In this document: one piece after another, positions 39,081-51,372 of the stretch | How the letters are laid out: each line of letters begins with the position of its first letter | Numbering within the stretch: position 1 is the stretch's first letter | Assembly: GCF_050947335.1 (NCBI RefSeq) | Contig: NC_134983.1 | Location: 6,014,001-6,078,000, forward strand | Direction of reading: 5' to 3' | Source of the DNA: Megachile rotundata | Taxonomy: Eukaryota; Arthropoda; Insecta; Hymenoptera; Megachilidae | DNA length: 64,000 nt | Notes under the pieces: model-generated | The model's input: only the letters and a program-made list of their open reading frames with translations | What the model was told of the DNA's origin: nothing | Databases searched by the model: none | Made by a program: the position numbers and the translations under genes

Positions 39081-40479
39081 ACAGAATCTATTGAATACGT
39101 GTTAGATTTCATCAAAGTGTAAAAAATTAGAATACTGCTCTATATAATACAACATGGTTTTTTAAGTTCTCCTAAAAAGTGAAAGTGTTAGTTCTTTTAT
39201 GAAAATATAATATGAATAATGGTATTTTTTTGGTATTTTTATACTATTAAATTATATGAACTTTTGTAATTTGGAATTGGTTATTCGATAGAATTAATGT
39301 GTTACTTATTTTTTATTTCAGGTAAATTGCATGATTTTTTCAGAGTAAAGAAAGATGCATTTCTGAACTCTTTATGTATGTAATAACAATAAGAAAATAA
39401 CAATAAATATACACTCTAGAAAATTTAATGAAAAATTATATAATACTGTAAAGTAATACTTTGAGAATATACAGAACATTGAAATTACGTATAAAAGACA
39501 ACAAATATTTTTGAATTATTACAAATTGCATTCTGAAATTTTCTATTCGTATATACTTAACAAAACATAATGTCATATACAAGCCTTGAATTTGATCTCG
39601 TAAAGTAAAATAGAATTTTAAAATAAAATAGAAATTAGAATTCCACATCGAAAAATTAAAATTTAGCACAAACGATAAAGTCGCAGCTGTACAGCCTTTA
39701 TCTAGCTCAACAAAATAAATCAAGAGGCGGAAGACGGAAGGAGGAGCAGAGAAACGTCTAGTGTCGTAAAAATCTATCAACGAGCTATCCTCTCTTAAGT
39801 TGTTGCTTGAACTTTCCGAAAGCCTTCAAAGGATACCGCTGCAGATTCATTTTCACGTTCTCGTGTCGAAAATGTAAGGACGATATTGAAACGGAGTTCT
39901 GGAGAACATTTATTTTATCCTAATGTTTTTCCATTTCTCAGGGACATCATCTTGTTGGAGAAACTTTTCCAAACACATTTTCTGGCGATTCAATCGTTTG
40001 AAATATTAACATGATCGATTTTAACTATTTTCTTACCAGTTTTGTATAATTTCTCAACATTTTTCTTAAAAATATATAATATACTTTACAGTATAATATA
40101 ACAGTTTTGTTAGAAATTGAGTTACCATCATTAATTGCATTGAACATTTTGTATAGTGGGATCAGCTGAATATTTAGGTTAATACGCGAAATTCTTTTTA
40201 CATAATTTATTGTTTACACGCTACGAATTAGTATTTAAAGAATATTGGTTATAATTGTCAGTTCAAAAGCTCAAATTAGTGAAAACAATGGGGGTTGGTA
40301 TATTTATGCAACACTCTGTATTTTATGCGATTTACTCTTTGATCACAATGACATTTTTCACTGACATTCTTCGTCCATAACAATTACAGCTGAAAGATAT
40401 AAGATAATTCAATGCACAGAAGAATTACATCTGAATGATATCAGGTAATTTGATGCACAGAAGAATTAAACGCTCTCCG
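39081..40479. other. AT-rich DNA, no gene seen
   Basis: A 114-codon minus frame at 39436-39780 is hydrophobic and AT-driven, with no recognisable domain. A 41-bp segment ending in GATGCACAGAAGAATTA-type sequence is repeated at 40412 and 40453. Confidence 0.45.
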
Positions 40480-41200
40480 AGCGAAAAGTGACGCGATTAG
40501 GGTTGTCATAAAGGGTCGTTCAGCGCGAAAGCGTGTATATCATTCGCGCTCCTTAAATGTCATCGAAATCGTCGTAAACACGCCCGCTGCGGGCTGTGGC
40601 TCATTTACAAACTTTCAATTCGGTCAGCTTGAATTTCAAAAGTTATCGACCTAACCCCGAAGGGCCGCGCAACGTCCATAGATTATTGCGTTCTTTTTTC
40701 CAATGTGTCCCGAAGGTTCCAACGAGCCGGTTCAACGGATAAAACCGTCGAACAGAAGAGACGGAGAAGGACAACGAAATGCGGTTGAATCGAAGATGGA
40801 AGAAGAGGGAACGAGGAGGGGATGAGTTTGACCAAGCCACGCGACTCTCTTTTCTTGTGGCGGTGCTCGTAAATCCAGCGGTGGCTTTGTAGACTACTAC
40901 TACTACTACTACTGCTTTGCCTCGTTGCTCAGCCTCAGGGTTGAATTTAGAGATCACGATACCTCGGAAAGCCGCTATTACCGGCGGATCCTCAAAAATT
41001 CAACCACTGCCGGCTCCTACGGGGAGATTTTAGAAGATTCTATACCTCAGATATACATATTTAACCCTCCATTCGACGGACGACAATCGGTAATTGCGAT
41101 CTGGAATCTCCTGCTCTGGATAATGACTTTACTCCGCTTTCTGCTGCTGCTTTATTTTGGATATCGTTTGCGTCTTTTTGAAAACCTTGATTAAACTTAT
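40480..41200. other. GC-richer island with a purine tract and (ACT)7
   Basis: The left part is CpG-rich (TTCAGCGCGAAAGCG near 40520). A purine tract runs at about 40745-40830 (GAAGAAGAGGGAACGAGG). A perfect ACT trinucleotide run of seven units lies at 40893-40913. Frames of 104 codons (minus, 40643-40957) and 89 codons (plus, 40925-41194) are unrecognised. The valine run in the minus frame is the microsatellite. Confidence 0.45.
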
Positions 41201-43446
41201 AGGTACATATCTGTCTGTATCTTGATTGAATTTGCAAACTTTTACTTTTATTATTATTAATGGTAACATCTGTAATCTCGGAATTGATTAAAGTTACAAA
41301 CTTTCATTTGTATCGTTAATGATACACATCTGTTCTCTTTCACTTTCATAACTAATATTCCATTTAATTACTTATTGTCATGTGATTTTATCTGAAAACG
41401 ATTTGAACTCATTTACATAGTAACTTTATATTATAAATTGATTCATTAAGTTTATGTTTGATAATATTTATTTATCTAATAGTTCATCTATGTTTACTGA
41501 TTTATTTATAAAATGCACAAACATATTCATTCTAATCATTCATCCGTATTCATTCTTACAAATTTTATAGCGATGGTAAATGAAGTGCATAGATCAATTC
41601 AATCTTTCTATAAAATGTAACAAGCAACTAATTACTAAGTGATCTAAACTAATGGAAAAACTAATCAAACTAATTAAGTTTGCATGGTAGATACATTAAC
41701 ACATATACTCAATAATCCTTTTATAAGAAAACTGCAACAATCGAAATATTCTCTGATAAATATGATTAAAACACTTGCTATCATTTTATTATCGCACAAA
41801 CAGTTTCATTAACTCTATAAACAGTTAAGAAATAATTAAATTCTAGTCACAAATAGTTGCCTCATAATTTTAAGTCAGAATGGTATAAAGAATCTCTCAG
41901 AGTTTATGAACACAGCTAGTAGCAATAAATTATAGATACTATTATATAAAACTGAAAATTTACTTCTACCTTATTGATACGTTATCAAACATTCATGGAT
42001 TAACGCAATCAGCAATAAATTGAATACCACAATTTTTAATTGAGAACTATAACGACAATAACAAAATATTTTTAATGTATTTTGTGTCAAATTAACTGAC
42101 TAATATACCACATTAATTGTAGGAATTATCTTGTTTCGCACATGTATCAAAAGCAGAATTTGTAGACATAGGAATAATTGAAAAATAACCCCTTTTCAAT
42201 ATTGAATGCTATAAAAATACCATTTAGGCATATGTACACATTAGACCATGTACACATATTTCACCATTAAAGAATATAAATCTGAAATATATATTTAAAC
42301 ACTTATTCACAGGCATGTGTACTAATTTTATGAAATTTGCTTTGTGGAAGTATAAGAACCTAAAAAATTAAGCAAAGATTTAAACCAAATTTTTTCACTT
42401 AGATCTAATTTCAAATATTTATTTAGATGTTTTTATTTACAATCCAATTGTACAAAATTTACCCAAGTTAATTGATGTAAATTGCATGTGAACTCAACAT
42501 AATACGCTGCATGTACTTCTACTGACGTTACGCTCTGTAGACAGACGACCTTAATTGTCAGACTATAATCCGATTAAAGCGTTACTGATTGACGTAGAAA
42601 AGTATAACGAACTTTAAAAAGCAACAAATTTAAATGAAGTTCATGTCATTGCCGAAGACTTCGTATTTCTCAGCAATTAACTTAACCTTGGTAGTCACGC
42701 TTTTCAGAAACATGGTTGTCATTTGGTTTGGTTTCCACGTTAGTTTCATTTGACACAGTGTAGCTTTTAAACGATTACCGATCTGAAATTACTAGCTATA
42801 TCGGGACAAAGGAAATATACGATAAACGTTAATATTTGTTAAAGGTAGATTTATTATTACAAAGTCAAATTTCTGTGGATCATGGTTAAAAAGATTTTGT
42901 TGAATAATAAGTAATATAACTGTAAAATAATATTTAGTAATTGAAAAGTTTAATGAAATTTATTAACAAAGAATGAATAGTTATAATTAATTAAACACAA
43001 CACAAATGGAATCTCTTGAATTATAAATCTCGCACGTCTATCTCACGATTTCTCTCAAAGTAATGAGCTCTTCGCTTCGCTCCGATAACATTCGATCACA
43101 CCAAAAAGACAATCTTCTAGCAATCTTCATTACATGCAAACTTCAATCATACCATACGCAAGCTTCATTCATATTACGCACCGATGCCTATCATACAATT
43201 ACATAGTACATACAAACACACATACCACATAACTCTTCCACTAAAACTGAAGTTGTAGGGTTGTCATCTGTTAACAGCAAAAGTATCTTTGAGGAAGGGT
43301 TAAATTTTGCGAACACTATACTGTTTCAACGAATATATTTGTTATATTTATCCATCCATATATTTGGTATAATTCATTTTCCTTTTCACTAAAATTTCGA
43401 GACACATGAACGAGGCTATTTTCTACCAAATAAGCTCATATTGCCA
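41201..43446. other. AT-rich single-copy stretch, no gene seen
   Basis: Over 2 kb of AT-rich DNA without repeats, islands or usable frames. Confidence 0.55.
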
Positions 43447-43841
43447 TTAACTCTTTGCACTCCTTAATTTCTATTACCTAACAACGCCTTCATTTACAAA
43501 ATAGACGAAAAAAGGGGCGAAAAATTCTCAATAAAATGTATTGTAATAGTGTGGAGTATGTGACAAATACATTTTTCATTTATTATAAATATTAAACAAA
43601 TGAAAATGCATATATTCAACCAATCTATTTATCTGTATTATTTATCAGATCCAATAGAAAATTGATGTCGAGCCGCACTTGGCATAGGAGACCAAAAGAT
43701 TAAAGAATTTTTCATTTATTATAAATAGTAAATAAATGAAAATATACATATATTTAACGAATCTATTTATCTGAATTATTTATAAGATCCAAGAGAAAAG
43801 TGATGTCGAGACATACTCGATACAGTAATGCAAAGGATTAA
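43447..43841. mobile_element. TTAA-bounded MITE with an internal duplication
   Basis: TTAACTCTTTGCACTC at the left edge faces GTAATGCAAAGGATTAA at the right edge. Read inward, the right end is TTAATCCTTTGCATTAC. TTAA borders with CTTTGCAC ends fit a piggyBac-type non-autonomous element. Inside, a 136-bp segment is tandemly duplicated (ATTTTTCATTTATTATAAAT at 43571 and 43707). Each copy ends in a GATGTCGAG word followed by an end-like AAAGATTAA/AAGGATTAA. No protein is encoded. Confidence 0.5.
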
Positions 43842-44410
43842 GTTTATAAGTTATTACATTATAGATACAATTTTATTTCGCACGCACTTAATTCACGCAA
43901 CGAATTTTACGAACGGGAAAAATTGTGAACCAGTTGAAAACTGGTCGAACGTCTAGCGTACAACTTTTTTAACACTTTTCGTCGGAAAAAAAGTGTCCCT
44001 GCGCTGACAAAGCATCCTCTAGGCCGCGTCCCAAATTTAGGGCTCGATCATTTAAACCCGGATGATAGACGATAGGAGTTGAGACTTACGCCCCGAGAAG
44101 TGTCCCATAAACCATCAAACGAATCAGTGACGGTGAGCTGGTTGGCATGACGGTAACGGTTTTACCTGCGCACCAGTTTTCAGGGGTCTGACCTAGCCCG
44201 CTCGTCGATCACGGATATTTGGGCCAGGACTCCTTTTCGATGCGATATCATTCAACGACTTTTCTACCTGCATCCCTGCTACTCCTGTTTTCTTCTTCGT
44301 CGAGTGGGGATGAGAAAAACTCGATCTAGATATAACGGGTGGTGCGGAATTCATGTGTGATATCAATTTTGGAACGTTATTTCTGATACCTGGAGAGAAT
44401 TATAAGTTTG
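43842..44410. other. GC-richer island
   Basis: From about 43880 to 44350 the sequence is CpG-containing and GC-richer (CCCGCTCGTCGATCACGG near 44198). It has no open frame of note and no clear purine tract. It may be conserved non-coding DNA, and it lies between two TTAA elements. Confidence 0.4.
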
Positions 44411-44984
44411 TTAACCCCTTGCTATGCCCGTGACGCATTCGTGATACAAGCGTGGAAAACTTCTTTTATAGTCTGTGTATGCTTGAATTTTTAAACTAAA
44501 TTTAATTGTGATTCGTATATTCAAGAATCGCTGAATACAAAATGCGTATAAAATTTTAGTTTTCTGCGTTCGTTTTTCGTTTGTAGCTGAATTTTCATTT
44601 CAATGAAATTCGCATCGATAATCAAATTCGTGCGTGTATGGATACTTGTAAGATACCGCTCGATTTTGATCGGATCTTTGTGTGTTAAAAAAATTAAATC
44701 TATATATTTATTCGTTATTGTTTTACTTGATAATAATTCTTCACAGTACAAAAATATAGTGGGCTATTTAGAATTGCTTTTTCAATATTCATAAATCGAG
44801 TTTAATTAACAAATTTTAAAAAGGTCCTTCCAAGTTGTTTTTCTTGAATAATAAATTCATTTGGTATTTTAAGTTACTGTGTTTTTGTGCTATTTTAAGT
44901 ATAATTTCCATGCTCAGTAGCTGTAAATAATTAATTAGTTATGCTTGACGTATCTGCCGAAGAAATCGCAGTGCAAGGGGTTAA
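44411..44984. mobile_element. TTAA-bounded piggyBac-like MITE
   Basis: Both ends read TTAACCCCTTGC going inward: a perfect 12-bp terminal inverted repeat including the TTAA. The repeat is imperfect beyond that. The total is 574 bp and no transposase is encoded. It shares the left-end word GTGACGCATT, the internal GCTTGAATTTTTAAACTAAA and the right-end TCTGCCGAA with the element at 5044-6104. It lacks that element's nested insertion and most of its tandem modules. Confidence 0.65.
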
Positions 44985-45059
44985 CATGTAGAATAAATAC
45001 GTACAAGAGGTATAGAGGGCGAATAATGTGAGAAGAACTGTACTAAGTTAATACGATAA

Positions 45060-46345
45060 CAGGACATTTAAATCTCTTCAAACAAATTTCCAAATTGCTA
45101 CGTTCCCAAATTCCTAGATTCAAAAATTTCTAGATTCTCAAATTCCTAGATCAGCAAATTCCTAAATTCCCAAATTCATAAATTTCCAAATTGCTATATT
45201 TCAAAGTTTCTAGGATTCCCAGTTGCTACGTCCTCAAATTTCTCAATTCCCAAATTCACGTATTTCTAAATTGCAATATTCAAAAATTTCTAGGATTCTG
45301 AAATTGCTACGTCTCAAATTCCTAGATTTCCAAATTCCTAAATTCCTAAGTTCACAAGTTTCCAAATTGCTATATTTCCAAATTTCTAGAATTCCTAAAT
45401 TGCTACGTCCTCAAATTCTTAGATTTCTAAATTCCTAAATTCCTAAGTTCACAAGTTTCCTAATTGCTATATTTCCAAATTTCTAGAATTCCTAAATTGC
45501 TACGTCCTCAAATTCTTAGATTTCTAAATTCCTAAATTCCCAAGTTCACAAGTTTCCTAATTGCTATATTTCCAAATTTCTAGAATTCCTAAATTGCTAC
45601 GTCCTCAAATTCTTAGATTTCTAAATTCCTAAATTGTCAAATTCACAAATTTCCAAATTGCAATATTTCAAAATTTCTAGGATCCCCAAAATGCTATGTC
45701 CCCAAATTCCCAGATTCTCAAATACCTACATTCCCAAATTGCTATATTCCCACATTTCTAGGATCTTCAAATTGCTGTCTCCAAATTCCTAGATTGACAA
45801 ATTATTAAACTCTCAAGTTCCAAATTGCTATATTTCAAAATTTCTAGGATCCCCAAAATGCTATGTCCCCAAATTCCTAGATTACCAAATTACTAAATTC
45901 TCTAATTCCAAATTGCCATATTTCAAAATTTCTGGAATCCCCAAAATGCTATGTCCCCAAATTCCTAGATTGCCAAGTTACTAAATTTTCTAATTCCAAA
46001 TTGCCATATTTCAAAATTTCTGGAATCCCCAAATTACTACGACCTTGATTGCTACGTCAAACTCCTAGATTCTCAACTACCTACATTCAAAAATTGCTAT
46101 ATTCCATTATTTTCAGTATCTCCAAATCGCTACGTCTCCAAATTTTTAGACTATGATATTCTATATTCCCAAATTGCCACGTTCTGAAATTCCTATATTC
46201 CCAAATATACAAATGCCCAAATTACATTCCCAAATTCCTATCTCACCACATCTCTATAATCCCAAATCTAAAAATGACTAAATCTTTATGTTTTCAAAAT
46301 CTCACATCCCCAAATTCTTAATTCACTCTAAAATCTGAAAACCCA
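45060..46345 (+). repeat. AAATYYCC octamer array 7 with a 97-bp higher-order unit
   Basis: Octamer words CAAATTCC, TAGATTCC and CTAAATTC are combined into a longer unit containing ATTGCTACGTCCTC and ATTGCTATATTTCC. TGCTACGT falls at 45224, 45305, 45401, 45498 and 45595; the last two intervals are both 97 bp. From 45690 a variant with ATGCTATGTCCCC takes over (45691, 45858, 45946). The plus-strand frame at 45223-45438 is a translation of the repeat and is not a gene. Confidence 0.85.
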
Positions 46346-46850
46346 AAGAATTTCTAACAATCAACGATCGAGAGGGTTCCCTCATAACTGTTATCTTTTT
46401 CCTAGGGAAACCTGATTTATTCTTAACTAAACATCAGAGAAGACCACCCCTTATATGGGGCTTCTATAAACGGGCGCGTCTAACCTACATTTCAGAGATT
46501 TCGTCGGTCTTCCACTGGTTTTCCTATGCTAACAGTGAAACGAAATACAGGGAAGGAAAAAAAGAGGTCAGTCGGTCTCTCTCGACGTCCCAAAATTATT
46601 TCGGAGTTAGAATCAAGGCTTAATGCCATTTCGGCTGAGGCTACCGCGTACAGCGAACAATGCACCACACAATGATCCCCCTTTTTCGACCTGAATTTCA
46701 TCCCTTGACGAGTTTCCGTCACGAAGTGTCTACCTGTGAACTTGAAATTCTGTGAGTTCTGGCTCGTTGAAACGGAAAGGATAGGGGAAGAGAAAAGAGA
46801 ATCATGACCGTGTTTTCGATCATGGAATACGTAATTAGAGTACCGACTCG
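46346..46850. other. GC-richer island
   Basis: CpG-containing sequence with a short purine tract at about 46548-46567 and another at 46780-46800. A 76-codon minus frame is unrecognised. Confidence 0.4.
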
Positions 46851-47092
46851 ATAAGATATTTATTTATTTAAATTAATGGGTGGCCCGTTGGCGCAGACAA
46901 AGATTAACATCGGTAAAGGCAGATGATTGAGCATTTAACATTAATTCTGTGGCACACAATTTTTGTAAAATGAAAAAGTTAAATAAGCGTAACACAAGAG
47001 AAATTAATGCAATCTGCATAATAATATATCATTTATACGTAATATATATAAATTGCTGGTTATTACAACGTTATTCGTGCGAATGGAAGAAA
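46851..47092. other. AT-rich spacer
   Basis: AT-rich single-copy sequence. Nothing was identified. Confidence 0.4.
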
Positions 47093-47198
47093 ATCAAATT
47101 CTGTTTTATTTAATATTATTTAAAACGGTGAATTTTGTTTTATTTAATATTATTTAAAACGGTGAATTTTGTTTTATTTAATATTATTTAAAACGATA
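47093..47198. repeat. Three tandem copies of a 34-bp unit
   Basis: GTTTTATTTAATATTATTTA starts at 47103, 47137 and 47171, exactly 34 bp apart. The copies are nearly identical, separated by AAACGGTGAATTTT. The array looks very recent. Confidence 0.9.
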
Positions 47199-49204
47199 TT
47201 TTATTTGAGATATTAATATGTGTTTTGCAATTACTGTGTCATAAATTCTATTTTATTTAATACAATATAATAAATTGCATTTTCATACAGAAATTTAAAT
47301 TGTGTAAAATTGTGTTTGTAAATAATATTGACGTCCACGTTTTGACAAGAAAATCAATTAACTTCTGCATAAATGATGCGAACCAATTCATTTCGTACAA
47401 ATAACAGGGTAGAATTCGATAAAATTGTTACTTGTTCGTTTTTCGTTTCGTTTCATGACTCGTCGGAATATTAAAAGCGCCATTTTGAAAAACCCTGCAC
47501 GAAATGAAATAAGCAACTCTGTTTCACTCGGGTATCACACCGTGCTATTATTCAGCGAGTGTTCTGTGAAATTAATGATGAACAAATTACACGGCGAATT
47601 TTGAAGCATCGAAACTGTGTTGTGAGACACGCTTCCTTTTCAGGATCCTCTTCGAGGACCCTTCGAGTATGCAAATGGCTGTAACGTTGTTCCGCTTAGC
47701 TTTCGTGGAAATAAATGATGAATAAGAAAAAATTGATTACCGTATAATTATGCGTCGTATCGTCGAGAACATCCCTCCAAAAATTTTTTCATTCGCGGTA
47801 GACGTCCTTTTTAAGGAAGGGGTGAGTTCGATGGGGAGGGAATATAGATACTGGAGAACCGTTATGGAAAACATTTAGCTGTTATTTTTTCAACAATTAA
47901 TTTTTTTATCATTTCAGTTCCTTTAAAAAAATATGCGGACGATTTAACAAAAATGGTAATTCAAAATTAATTATAATATGGAAATTTTAGGGTTCTCAAT
48001 AAATTTATTAAAATCTGCAATAAGTTTATTAAAAAAAATTAGTATATCTACTCGAGTAATTTTAAGGTAGTTTTAATCTTATTAAAGTAACTTTTTATCT
48101 ATTTATTGAGATCTTTAATAAATTTTAATAAATAGGCATAATCGCTAATACTTTTAAACAATTTTGAAGTAAAAGAATAGTAAAAGAATTTTAATAAAAA
48201 TCGATTAATAGCTTAATAGAAATTTTATTGATTGTGTTATGGTTATTGCTGCTACGTTATTAATATGACCAATTAATTTGTATGATGTTATACTGATATT
48301 ACAAAATTATATTAATTAATTTTTTGTCTGAATTGTTTTGTTTTATGTTGTTTTGTTTTCATAGAATCGATCAGCTTTTAATCAAAAGTTTGCTATAACA
48401 TTTCTAATTTACTTAATTATTTTAAAACTATACTAAATTTTAAATTGTCGATTAGTGTATTACAACAATAAATATAAACAATAAAAATATTAATATATTA
48501 CACAAAATTTCATATTCACATTTGAAGAAAATAATGTTCCTTCAATTTTGTGAATTTTTTATGAATATCAACGCGACAAAACAAAAATTAGAAAGATAAT
48601 ATACCTGTCGAATGTGGAGTTTTCAAAAATACTTATTTCGAAAGCAGGAAACACGAAATTATGAAATTTATCTGGCGTCGTCCTGAAAAAAGCCTTTCCG
48701 GCGATTAGGGGATGAAAATGTGTCAGGAAGGAAATCGACGAAAGTTTCATTTTCCCGTCAAGATTTTCGTCATAATTACCACCGCGATCTACGGAATCCA
48801 TTTGGGTTTCAAAAGTCCGAAAGAACAAAAAAACGTAGTTTTAAAGTTGTCGGCAACCTTTGAGATTTTTTTTAAAAAGTCTCCCATTTCCGGAATTTTA
48901 ATATTATCTGAGATTTATGCATTTGTATAAATTCGATTTTGTAACTCACTTAGGGAAACAGTACAGTCAACAATTTTAACAATTTTTGAAAATTTTTAAA
49001 TTTATGACAATTTCGGTTCTTCGGAAAGATTTCATTATTTCTATGTAATTATTGTCTTACTTTAATGATAGTACTATTATTATAACGAATAATATTTATT
49101 AATATAATTAAATATAATATTTAATATATGAACGTAATGAATAATTTTTACTAATATCAATATACATAATATTAATTTGAAAATTTATTATATGTACACA
49201 TGGC
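47199..49204. other. AT-rich DNA with a minor GC-richer patch
   Basis: A CpG-containing patch at about 47400-47830 and a stop-poor patch at 48568-48930 (86- and 72-codon frames on opposite strands) are unrecognised. The rest is plain AT-rich DNA. Confidence 0.45.
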
Positions 49205-50345
49205 TATATTTTCTAAAGTCCACAAATTTCCGAATTCCCAAAATTCCTACAATTTGAAATCCGCAAATTTCTAAATTTTTACACTCAATAAAATCCCCAA
49301 ATTTCCAAATTTACAAAACCTTAAAAGTCTATATTTTCAAATTATGAAATGTTCAAATTTCTAAATTTCTACACCCTCAAATCTCCAAATTCTTATATCC
49401 ACGAATCTTCAAATCCCCAAATCCCCAAATCCCCAAATCCCCAAATCCCCAAATTCCCAAATCCGCAAATTCCCAAATCCCCACATCTCCAAATCTCCAA
49501 ATCCCACAATTCCCAAATTTCCAAATTTCCAAATTTCCAAATTCTCAAATTCCCAAATTCCCAAATTTCCAAATTCCCAAATTCCCAAATTTCCAAATCT
49601 CCAAATCCCTCAATTCCCATATTTTCAAATTCCCAAATTTCCAAATACCCCAATTTCAAAATTCCCAAATTTCCAAATTCCCAAATTTCCAAATTTCCAA
49701 ATCTCCAAATCTCCAAATCTCCAAATCTCCAAATCTCCAAATTCCTCAATTCCCATATTTTCAAATTTCCAAATCCCACAATTCCCAAATTCCCTAATTC
49801 CCAAATTTCCAAATTCCCAAATTTCCAAATCTCCAAATCCCTCAATTCCCATATTTTCAAATTTCCAAATCCCACAATTCCCAAATTTCCAAATACCCCA
49901 ATTTCAAAATTCCCAAATTTCCAAATTTCCAAATTTCCAAATTTCCAAATCTCCAAATCTCCAAATCTCCAAATTCCTCAATTCCCATATTTTCAAATTT
50001 CCAAATCCCACAATTCCCAAATTCCCAAATTTCCAAATTTCCAAATCTCCAAATCCCTCAATTCCCAAATTTTCAAATTTCCAAAATCCCAAATACCCAA
50101 ATTTCCAAATTCCCAAATTCTCAAATTCCTAAAGTCCCAAATAACCAACTCTCCTAAGTTCCTATTCCTCAAATCCCCAAATTCTCAAATCCTTAAATCC
50201 CCAAATTTCCAACTTTCGTAAGTTCTAAATCCCCAAATCCTCAAATCCCTAACTCCACAAATTCCCTATTCCCCAATTCCCCAAATCCCAAAATCCCAGA
50301 TTCTCCAGTTCCCCAATTCCCAAGGCCTGAAATCCCGCAATTCCT
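49205..50345 (+). repeat. AAATYYCC octamer array 8, the cleanest in the window
   Basis: An almost uninterrupted run of AAATCCCC, AAATTCCC, AAATTTCC and AAATCTCC octamers, with five perfect AAATCCCC units at 49411-49450. The landmark CAATTCCCAT (last copy CAATTCCCAA) occurs at 49611, 49747, 49843, 49979 and 50059. The intervals are 136, 96, 136 and 80 bp, all multiples of eight. A 290-codon plus frame (49349-50221) and minus frames of up to 187 codons read the octamer as eight-residue repeats. They exist because the 24-bp period contains no stop on either strand, so they are not annotated as genes. Confidence 0.95.
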
Positions 50346-51372
50346 CTCCATAATTTGCGTACCATCTGGTATAAAATTAAACAGCCGGAATGTTACACAT
50401 TTCTTTAATGTTTCTGCCATCTTAAAGACGCAGCTTGATCGCATTTCAGGAACGAAAGTCGACCTCAATTTTGCGCGATTCTCGAAGAAACGACTGCGCA
50501 AAGCTACGTGGACGTCGAGAACCGGGTATGCCTTCTAGAATCTTGCATAAAAAAAAGAATAAAACGATAAAAAGGACACGGCGGATCGAAAAAGAAAGGC
50601 AGCTCAGTTTGGTCAATTGATAATTAGCCAGGATAGGGGGAATTCGGTAATTAATCTTTTGCGATTTTGTATTCAAGGCGCGTGTCCCGACGCTAACTGC
50701 CGCCTTCTTGATTTATTATTCTTTCTTTATTCTCTCTCGAATATTAATGTACGATAGATGGTTTCATTACTGGTATATCGATGTTGCTACTTCAATTTGA
50801 ACACAGAACCGATTAACGATCATCATTATAGGATTAAGTCAGTGATATACTTGAGATATAAACTTGCATCATAATGGTTGATCATGTACACTAGAACGAT
50901 GCTTATCGCAAGGATTGATTTGAGTTTCTTTTAGTGAGATATTTTTTTAATGTGTTTAATATCGGGAATGAGTAATATTGTATTTTTTAATTATTTCTGA
51001 ATTAAATATTATGGGTATCAGATGTAGTTTTGTGCTTTTCGAGCGAAGAAATACAATATTCTTTTGGGTATATTATAATTTTAGGACACATTTATGTAGC
51101 ATTCGAATATTATTATAATAATATAATACAGTTATAACTGTATACACTTTTCATGTAGCAATTTTTAAAATAGCCACTTCAGTTCTCTAAAAATGTACTC
51201 CAGAAATGTTATCGTTAGATTAATACAGTTGATATCTTGATGGAATAATATTTCTGTTAAGATTGTAAAAATACCAAGATAAATGAATATACAGTATAAA
51301 ATTGTAAAATAGAAATTACGAATATCATAAAACTTTATATGAGAGAAAATGTAGTAACCTAAATTAGATTGC
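50346..51372. other. Small GC-richer island then AT-rich DNA
   Basis: The stretch 50370-50700 is CpG-containing (GAAACGACTGCGCAAAGC near 50485), with 61- and 76-codon opposing frames that are unrecognised. The remainder is AT-rich. Confidence 0.45.

Noticed and set aside
40893..40913. (ACT)7 run as a coding homopolymer (poly-valine in the minus frame)
   Set aside because: A simple microsatellite inside an unrecognised frame. No evidence that it is translated.
49393..49956. 187-codon minus-strand frame rich in EIWKFGNL repeats
   Set aside because: Reverse translation of the same octamer array. Both strands are open for the same mechanical reason.
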